From NCBI GenBank assembly GCA_018296165.2, contig JACKQL020000151.1, forward strand, positions 1 to 64,000: a DNA stretch of 64,000 nt, written 5' to 3'. The position numbers were made by a program, and so were the translations under genes. This DNA comes from Termitomyces sp. T153 (taxonomy: Eukaryota; Basidiomycota; Agaricomycetes; Agaricales; Lyophyllaceae). Below, one piece after another: positions 56,398 through 64,000 of this stretch; within the stretch, counting starts at the first letter, position 1, and each line of letters begins with the position of its first letter. The notes under the pieces are model-generated. The model was not told where the DNA came from, did not search any database, and saw only the letters and a list, made by a program, of their open reading frames with translations.

Positions 56398-58560
56398 AGT
56401 GCTGCCCTCCAACATCCCCTGCCAATAGCAACCACCCCCACATGTACTCCAGAGGATTTTCTGCAGTACTCCCCAACTCTGCATACCTTCTACCTGCTCA
56501 TTACTATGCATATCCCACTCCTGCTATAGCTCCAGCCCCTCCAGAGCATCCAGATAATTATTCCCCTTCTTGATTGCCATTTCCTGCTCAAATTCCTCCT
56601 TTCTTCAGACAGCAATGGGTCAAAGCCTATGTCTAGCAGCATAACAAAGTTCTCCACTTCCTCCACCTCTTTCCCATGGAATTTGCAAGATGCACCCATA
56701 CTCTCCTTATCAACTTAGGCTACCCCAACACTCCAGCAACTCTGGAGGTTTGGGCAGACTGACTCCTTAATTTTCACAAATGCTATCTGCAAGGAAACCT
56801 TTTCAAAACTATGCAAGGCACCTTGGAAATTGATGCCAACCTACAGAACAAGCTCCATGCTCTAGTCAAAGAAATCCATACCAGCCCAAACCCTCATCCA
56901 TTTGAAGATCCTCTGGACCCCTGCCACTCCTTCTATGTGCAATGCAAGGGACCTCAACCTTAACCCTATGGGCAGACTGTTTAACCAACTTGCTGCTCAC
57001 ACCCAGGCCCTCTCTACTTGCCCCTGGGCAAACTCCATCCTCAGTGCCTTTTGTACCTGGGACTAGCCTGCTGTCCCCAAACTCCATACTCAATAGCTAC
57101 CCCCACATGTTGACAATGACAATCAAACCCTCTCCTATATTGATGAGCCTAGCAACCCTGCTGACAAGCCTGCCCTGTGCAATGGCCCTCCCTAAGATAG
57201 ACCTCCCCACTTTGACTTCTGCACTCCCTGTAGCAATGCCCCACAACTCCACCAGAATGCCCCAATCCCCTCAAGGCAACCCACAGGCCCCAGAGCACCT
57301 TGACCCTCCTTCCTCATCAACCCCCCTTATCTTGCACCCACTCTAATGCCCAACCCCCCTGCTGATGGTAATTACTTCAGACCACCCACCCCCAGAGGAC
57401 CTCCTCATCCTCAATGGGCCCTAGGGCCTCCCCTGGGCAATGTGGGCCAACTCTTTAGCAGTGGGCCTCCAAACAGCAGACCTCTTGGCAGATGAGGCCT
57501 GGCTATGGACAACTTTCCCCCTCAGCACAGCAATGGGAACAATTATTACTATGATTACAATGCCAGACCTCTACCTCAAACTAAAAATATGCAGGATGAC
57601 ACTTATAATGCACTGGCTCAGGAAGGCAAGCTCAACATTCAAAAACCTGAACCTTTCACCGGTCATGACTCCCAGAAATGGAGAATCTTCCTAACACAGT
57701 GACTAACAATGTTCCAAGCTAAGCCTATTACCTTCCAGCTTGAGAGCTCATAAGTAGCCTTTGTCTCATTATATTTGCAGGGCATCACCTTTGACCACTA
57801 CATAGTGCTACTCCAGTTCAACTCCAACAGCTCTGTGCTCTCTAATTGGCTTGCTTTCACCCAAGAGTTCTCCAGTAAATTCAGCATCTTTGACACTGTA
57901 GCAGAAGCAGAGGAGAACCTCTTCAACCTTTGAATGTGCAACAATGAACACTTCACAACCTTTATTGTACAATTTGAACAAGTGGCCTACAAAATGGGAT
58001 GGAACTACAATGCTCTCCACTTTGCCCTCTGCTATGCCCTGCCTCAATGTATCAAGGATGTCCTTCACCTTGCCTCCAAGCAAACTACATATGATGGGTA
58101 CAAGGCACTCATTACATAGATTGACCAATGTTACTGAGAAGACCAGAGCAAGAACACTGCACTGTGGACCACATGGAACACCTCCAACAACACCAACTGG
58201 CAGGCTGGAGCAACCAATGGCAACCAACCCTTGATCCTCACCAACTCTACCAATCCCATGCCCCATTTCCCTCAAGGCCAAGGGCCTCCCAGTGCCAACC
58301 AACTCCTGGGACCATGCTCCTCTGCTCAACTCAACACTGCTGACCTCCATAAGACTCCAGAACCCTTGGACACCAACTCCAACAACCTCAATGATGCTCC
58401 AGACTCTGCCAACAATCAAGAAGCCCTATGTGCAAACAAGATTCAGAACAGGCCCTGGATTGATGTACCAGAGAAGACTCAGGAGAAACAATGGAAGGAC
58501 GGTGCATGCATCCTATGGGTGAGCAGGACATTTTATCAGCAGTTGCCTTAAATGCCAAAT
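56398..58560 (+). pseudogene. G3 Ty3/Gypsy gag
   Basis: N-terminal Pro-rich part 56,400-57,350 (including TRMPQSPQGNPQAPEHLD). From 57,505: NNYYYDYNARPLPQTKNMQD, then KPEPFTGHDSQKWRIFLTQ. Capsid: FDHYIVLLQF, NWLAFTQEFSSKF, FTTFIVQFEQVAYKMGWNYN, FALCYALPQCIKDV. Then the linker LDTNSNNLNDAPDSANNQEA and RPWIDVPEKTQE. The knuckle should follow CILW near 58,510, but its second Cys, His and third Cys are gone. Frequent stops at former Trp, Arg and Gln codons. Confidence 0.75.
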
Positions 58561-58619
58561 GATGGGATGTGCTATAGGGACTATCAATGGAGAAGACTGT
58601 AACTACTAGTTCATAGGAA

Positions 58620-59200
58620 ACAACTCAGTGGTTTAGCTCTTGAAGATGCACTAGACCATGGACCAGACCCTGACATGTTCTCCACCCTGGCTGCACTCCT
58701 TTGCACAATGGTACTCACTCTGGATGACCTCTCAGCACATCTCCCTTCCCACTCCTCCCACACCCTCCTCCTCTGCACCACCCTCTCCTGCACCACCCTC
58801 CCCTTTTTCAATGACCTCATCCCACACACACTAGTTGACAGTGGTGCCACTGATAACTTCATTGATAAATTCTTGGCAGCACTTGCTCCCCAACACCTCT
58901 GATGTCTCCCCACTCCAATCCTCCTCAAACTCTTTGATGGTGACCCCACCTCCACCAGAGATATCACACACTGTGTGGAAACAACTGTGACCTTTGCCAA
59001 TGGATGATGCCAAGACTAAACTACACTCCTCTGCCTCCATTGTTCTAGGCTTTTCATGGCTCTGCTCCACCAATCCCCACATTGACTGGCCCAATCTCAC
59101 TCTTTGCCTTGACCAGGACAACCCAACCAACTCCAGACCAGTACTCTTCAATATCTCACCCCCCTCCAAGAGCCCTGAAGGTATGACCAACAACCCCTAA
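58620..59200 (+). pseudogene. G3 aspartic protease
   Basis: HTLVDSGATDNFIDKFLAAL near 58,830-58,890 is a retroviral-type protease with the catalytic Asp-Ser-Gly-Ala intact. It is followed by ILLKLFDGDPTS, ITHCVETTVTFANG and, in another frame (58,994-59,200), IVLGFSWLCSTNPHIDWPNL, the conserved C-terminal segment. One or two shifts. It would cut the polyprotein. Confidence 0.75.
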
Positions 59201-59249
59201 ACTCCCCCCACAGCTTTGCTCAAAGTCCATGCAGTCATTCATCATCAAC

Positions 59250-60242
59250 CTCCAACTTGACAGCTCACCAACTGCTCTCCCTGCCCTTGTCAACAGCAGT
59301 GCCTCCAGCACCTTCATCAGCAACCAGCTCAACCTCTGACACAATGACCTCAACAAACCACTTGAGCTCCAACTCTTTAACAGAAGCCCCACCACAACAG
59401 GAATCACTTAATACCACAACAATTCCCTTACTCTTGACAACAATTTGAGGTTCCAGGTCTGGCTCCTTATCATCCAGCTCTCCTGTCAACTCCAATCATG
59501 CTTGGACTTCTATGGCTGCAGGATGTCAACCCTAACATTGACTGGAAGAACCTCACCATGCAATTCTTCAGCTCTGAAGCAAGTTTAGCAGCCACCATCC
59601 TCCTTTGCATCCAGTCCACCTTGGGCTCCAACATCCCTGACCTTGATGCCAACACCTCCAGAGCAACCAAAGGCCCCTCAACCCTCAATGACAACCAGGA
59701 AGGTGAAGACAATGTGCCTCTGCCCCAGTCACCCTTGAATAAAAACTCAACAGCTGCCCCCCAACATACCTCAGAATCAATACAAAGGTCTGCAGTACCC
59801 CAACCAATAATGCCCAACCCCTCTAAACAGCCCTGCCACCACTCCATACCCAACTGCTGCCACCCCATTGCCCACTCCCATCAATCCCAGAGATCTCAAC
59901 ATCAAAATTATTGGTGTGATCCCCTTTGCATGCATTTTATAAGATGGCACTCCCACCTTCCAACTACAAATCACACCAGACCTACCAGAAGAATACCTCC
60001 ACACAGAAACTACTCTGCTGGAACAAAAAACAGAAGAACAGATTCTATACAAAGTAGTTCCCCTGGAATATCATTAATTTGCTGACATATTCTCTGAAGG
60101 GAGTGCAAAAGAACTTCCTCTGCATCACTCCTACAATCACAAAATTGATCTCAAAGAAGGCACCTCACCCACATTTGGCAGAATCTACAATATGTCCAAT
60201 ATTGAACTCTAGGCCCTGAAGGATTACCTCAACAACATGCTT
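59250..60242 (+). pseudogene. G3 second protease-like unit and linker up to RT
   Basis: A second copy of the same fold: PALVNSSASSTFISNQL (about 59,281), where Asp-Ser-Gly is replaced by Asn-Ser-Ser; LELQLFNRSPTTTGITQYH; and MLGLLWLQDVNPNIDWKNLT (59,498). A variable linker follows, then VPLEYH, FADIFSEGSAKELPLHHSYN, GTSPTFGRIYNMSN and LKDYLNNMLG, the fixed sequence before RT. RT itself does not follow. Confidence 0.7.
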
Positions 60243-60457
60243 GGGAACCTTCTACACCTGTTTGATGATCCCTGTGGATCTCAACTACAACATCTACAAC
60301 AAAAAACTCCTTGTGATTGTTGAAGCCTTCTACCAGTGGAGGACCTACTTTGAAGGATCTCCACACCTCATCCAAGTCTACTCTGACCATACCAATCTGC
60401 AGTACTTCCCAACCATGAAACAGCTCAGCCACTGCCAAGCTTAATGGTCTGAAACCC
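60243..60457 (+). pseudogene. G3 RNase H, joined to pre-RT sequence by a deletion
   Basis: MIPVDLNYNIYNKKLLVIVE, WRTYFEGSPHLIQVYSDHTN and QYFPTMKQLSHCQA are the C-terminal half of Ty3/Gypsy RNase H, in frame from 60,241. In intact relatives some 250 or more codons of RT and connection separate it from LKDYL. It is cut at 60,457 by the solo LTR and continues after 61,613. Confidence 0.8.
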
Positions 60458-61608
60458 TGTCAGGTTCTGCTGACTATAGGGGCTCAGCTACACTAGGTAA
60501 ATCCTTACTAGGCAGACACAATATTCTGCACTGATAGCTGGGCATTCAGAGAAGGTCTAGACATTGGGGCTTTGTGAGGATAAGTGATGGGGAGTGATCT
60601 GAACAAGTCCAGAGTAGTACAGAGAGGTCTAGGACAAGTTGCAGGAAAGGGGTTGGACTCAATGAGACATGAGGTACAAGTCCAGAAGCAAGTATTAGGG
60701 GTGTGAGGCAAACAGAGGCTATGTGAGTGATGGGAGTGGGGCCAGAGTTTGATGGGGGATCAACAGAAGTTGATGGGTTTTGGGGCCAAGCAAATAGTGA
60801 GGTCTGGAGTGGGTTCAAAGAATGTTTGGGTCCATAATCATAAGCATGGAGTTTGTAAAGGTATTAGGGTTGAAAGGACTTGAACACAGTAATGGAAACA
60901 GAGTCAAAGGAGACAAGATGGAGTTGAGGCAAGATTGAGATGAGAACAAAAATAGATTCAAGCAGAGATACAAAAGAATAATGAGAACAATAATGAAAAT
61001 AGAGACAAGACAAGATCAGGAGACTGAGATAAGACTGAGAGATTGAGATAAAGGGAAACATAACACAGAACATAGAACACAAGACAGAAACAATCAGACC
61101 ATAAGTAATGTTAAGCAATATCAAGACTAGAGTATGGGGTGCTACTCTACAACTTATATACTGACTACTTGAGAGCTCCAGGAGATAATGGTTGTGGCAG
61201 TGGGGCTTGTCAGAGCCATGCAGAGTTGACAGAAGTTAGTTGTGATCAGGGGACAGGCTACAAGTGATATTCTGATGGGATCAATTGAGGATGCAGGCTG
61301 TCCTGGAGTTGTCATGATGCTCTGGAGTTGGTTGGGCAAACTAGAGAGATAAGTTGGTGATGCACACTGGAGCTAGGAATAGTGGGGGAGGGTTCCAGGG
61401 GCTCAGGAGAGTCAGGTGAAGCAGTGATGGCTGCAGAGAAGGCATCAGAGTTAGATAGAAGGCCATTAGGGTTTGCCAGCAGAGTTACCCAGAGTGGGTG
61501 CCATAGGTGGGCAAAGGTTGGGAAAGTCAAAGGAGGAGATGGAGATAAACTCTGGGGAAGTGAGGTGGCTGAAAACAAGATCTGGAGTTCTGGGAATGGG
61601 TCATGACA
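60458..61608 (-). mobile_element. Solo LTR-A, minus orientation
   Basis: TGTCAGGTTCTGC to GGGTCATGACA on +, 1,151 bp, with perfect AACCC on both sides (60,453-60,457 and 61,609-61,613). Removing it and one AACCC joins WSETL to WSDFTIHYCP, restoring RNase H. It contains the inverted self-primer motif (AATATCAAGACT near 61,117). Confidence 0.95.
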
Positions 61609-61613
61609 AACCC

Positions 61614-62552
61614 TCTTGGAGTGACTTCACCATCCACTACTGCCCCAGACAACTTGGCACAAAGCCCAACACACTCACTCAAAAGTCCACCATGTATCCA
61701 AAGAAGTCATTTGAAGCTGAGCAGAACACATTCAACCATTGAGTGGTTATCCCCCCTGAGCATTTGCATGCCATGCTGATTATGAATGAAGAAGGAATCC
61801 TCCACCAAATCAGAAACTCTTCTCCAGACTCCTTCACCCAGCATAACCCCTGCAACAGCTCTGCCAATGAGTCAAACACTAACAACCCCTTTACACTGTC
61901 TCTGGACCACTGCCTCCTACTTTGGAGTGGATAAATCTATGCTCCAGACCACAAGTCCATTTGTTTCAACATACTTGAGCAGCACCATGACCACAAACTC
62001 TGGGAACACCCAAGAATCTGTAAGACTCTCCAACTCATCTCTTGGACTTTACTTTTAGCTAGGAATGAAAAAGGACATCACACAGTATGTAAGGGACTGT
62101 GAACCTTGTCTCTAGGCCAAAGTACTCCACTACTGCCCTTACAGACTGCTGAAACCCCTCCCTATCAGCCAATGCCTCTGGTCCTCAGTCTCAATAGATC
62201 ACATTATTGAACTCCCCAACTCCAAGGGCTTTGAGGCAATCCTCATGGTCATCTGCCACCTCACTAAGCAAGCCCTCTTCATCCCCTGCTACACCACTGA
62301 CAATGCTCCAGAGTTTGCCAAGTTATTCCTCAAACATGTCTTCTCCAAACATGGACTCCCAGACAACATCATCTCCAACTGTGGCCCACTGTTTGTCTCC
62401 CATTTCTGGCAGTTGTTATGCAAGATGCTTGAAAAAAACCAATCTATCAACTGCCTACCACCTGAAGACCAACAGACAAATAGAATGAGTAAACCAGACA
62501 TTGGAATAGTATCTCTGCCTCTACATGAACTATTTATGAAATGACTGGTGTT
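61614..62552 (+). pseudogene. G3 RNase H tail and integrase core
   Basis: Same content as 622-1,564: CEPCL, SIDHIIELPN, SNCGPLFVSHF with the second Asp changed to Asn. It has extra stops (for example where GMKKDI is preceded by TAG) and a small deletion near 62,433 that shifts the frame after KMLE. Ends at the LTR insertion point at 62,552. Confidence 0.85.
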
Positions 62553-63702
62553 TGTCACAACCCATTTCCAGAATCCCTGACCTTGTTTCCAGCTACCTCA
62601 CTTTTCTGGAGTTTACCCCCATCTCCCCCTTTGACTTCCCCAATCTTTGCCCACCCATGTCACCCACTCCAGGTAACTCCAACACTTCCCCAGCAAACTT
62701 TGATGGCCTCCTGGCTAACTCTGATGCATTCTCTGCAGCCATCACTGCTTTCCTTGACTCTCCTGAACCCCTGGAACCCTCCCCCACCATTCCTGACTCC
62801 ACTGTATATCACCAGCTCATCACTCTGGTCCACCTAACCTACTCCAGAGCATCATGACAACTCCAGGACAGCCCACATTCTCAATTGATCTCATCAGAAT
62901 ATCATTGTGGCCTGTTCTGTGATCACAACTGACACCTGTTGACTCTGCATAGCTCTGACAAGCCCTGCCACCACACCCACTGTTCCCTGGAGCTCTCTAG
63001 TAGTCAGTATATAAGTTGTAGAGTAGCACCTTGTACTCTAGTCTTGATATTACCTACCTATTGCTTAATGTTACCTATGTTGTGTTTTGTGTTCCATGTT
63101 ATGTTTCCTTTCCTCTCAGTCTCCCAGTCTTATCTCAGTCTCCCGGTCTTGTCTCATCTCTATTTTCATTGTTGTTCTTGTTATTGTTTTGTATCTCCAC
63201 CTGAATCTATTTTCATTCTTGTTTCAATATTGTCTCAACTCCATCTTGTCTTGTTTAACTGTTTCCATTATTGTGTTCAAGTCCTTTCAACCCTAATGCC
63301 TTTACAAACTCTGTGCTTACAATTACAAACTCAAACATTCTTTAAACCAACTCTGGACCTTGCTATTTGCTTAGCTCCAAAACTCATCAACATGTGTTGA
63401 TCACCCATCAAGCTCCAGCTCCACTCCCATCACTTGCATAGCCTCCACTTACCCCACACCTTCAGTATTTGCTTCTGGACTTGTACCTGCTGCTTTTTCA
63501 GGCCCAACCCTTCTCTGGCAACTTGTCTTAGACTTCTCCAGACCACCCCAGACTTGTTTGGATCACTCCCCCTTGCTTACCCTCAAAAGTCCCCAATGTC
63601 TAGACCTTCTCTGAGCACTGAGTTATCAATGTAGGACATCACATCCACCCAGTAAGAATTTGCCCAGTATAGCTGAGCCCTCATGTTCAGCAAAACCTAA
63701 CA
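62553..63702 (+). mobile_element. LTR-A, plus orientation, full length
   Basis: TGTCACAACCC to CCTAACA, 1,150 bp. Includes CAGTATATAAG near 63,006 and TAGTCTTGATATTA near 63,038, the promoter and self-primer region. Inserted at the same integrase position as the copy at 1,565. Confidence 0.9.
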
Positions 63703-64000
63703 GCACACAGAACTTTTCCTTGCCAAGTTTACTTACAATAACATGCCTCACTCCACCACCGGAGTTTCCCCCTTCTATGCCAACAAGGGCTACAACTCCC
63801 ACCCAACTCATACTATCCCTCAAAGATATTCTCTTTCATATTGCTCATGAAGGCACCAAAGACCTCTGATCTCTTCACCAGTTTTTCTGGGATGAAAATA
63901 ACACCACCAATCAAGCCTACTCCAAACATGCCAATGCCTGACAAGATCCTACCCCCAACTGGCCCTGGCACCTTGGTTTGGCTTGATTGACAAAACCTCA
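63703..64000 (+). pseudogene. G3 integrase C-terminal part, leaves the window
   Basis: Continues as at 2,505: FTYNNMPHSTTGVSPFYANK-like sequence and SLKDILFHIAHEGTKDL. The window ends within GPGTLVWL-type sequence before the chromodomain. Confidence 0.85.

Noticed and set aside
62541..62857. Overlapping ORFs of about 100 codons inside LTR-A (also at 1,513-1,848, 312-512 and 61,312-61,578)
   Set aside because: They are Pro/Ser/Thr-rich readings of non-coding LTR sequence; the differences between copies do not respect codons.

Overview
The window looks like transposon-dense nuclear DNA of a filamentous basidiomycete, probably an Agaricomycete. The reasons are chromodomain Ty3/Gypsy elements, a Ty1/Copia element with a UBN2-type gag, a DIRS/Ngaro-like tyrosine-recombinase element, a P-loop ATPase gene with ~53-bp introns, and a fungal urea amidolyase remnant. 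No rRNA, tRNA or CRISPR array was seen. Almost every coding region is broken by stops and frameshifts. CG dinucleotides are rare except in an island at about 28.4-39.6 kb, so most elements appear to have decayed by C-to-T / G-to-A transitions.

Names used here: LTR family A is about 1.15 kb, TGTCATGACC...CCTGACA. LTR family B is 350-441 bp, TGTAAGGGC...CCCCTGACA as read on +. G0, G1, G2 are Ty3/Gypsy elements linked to LTR-A; G3 and G4 are other Ty3/Gypsy elements; E1, E2, E3 are LTR-B Ty3/Gypsy elements; C1 is a Ty1/Copia element.

0-28 kb: a pile of nested retrotransposons. G0 (integrase, chromodomain and 3' tail) is interrupted by two LTR-A copies. It abuts G1, a pol relic plus tail plus 3' LTR-A, which is interrupted by a solo-LTR-like 825-bp insert, by E1 (7,870-10,837) and by C1 (11,673-25,465). 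C1 is itself interrupted by G2 (14,554-23,249). Target-site duplications support the order G1, then C1 (CTGTG), then G2 (GCATC). G0, G1 and G2 share an extra gene on the antisense strand between pol and the 3' LTR.

28-39.7 kb: the less mutated island. It holds two consecutive pieces of a biotin-carboxylase domain best matching urea amidolyase (minus strand), an (AG)31 microsatellite, a DIRS/Ngaro-like element (30.3-33.9 kb) whose recombinase catalytic half is inverted, a minus-strand P-loop ATPase gene truncated by that element, and poorly understood small genes and duplicated segments.

39.7-49.8 kb: G4 gag and protease relics, an LTR-A fused head-to-head to an inverted G-type tail, E3 (integrase-chromodomain-LTR-B), tandem repeats, and an unrecognised degenerate coding region.

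49.8-64 kb: E2 (49,800-56,174), the most complete element: paired 441-bp LTRs, TSD AGTCC and all pol domains recognisable. It sits beside G3, which has gag and two protease-like units but has lost its RT core. G3's RNase H and integrase are split by two LTR-A copies at the same two positions as in G0, so the ends of the window are a ~3-kb direct duplication about 61 kb apart.

Mechanistic highlight: both LTR families carry a Tf1-like self-priming signature, in which bases next to the 5' LTR are perfectly complementary to a site inside the LTR. In LTR-A that site begins 32 nt downstream of a TATA box.
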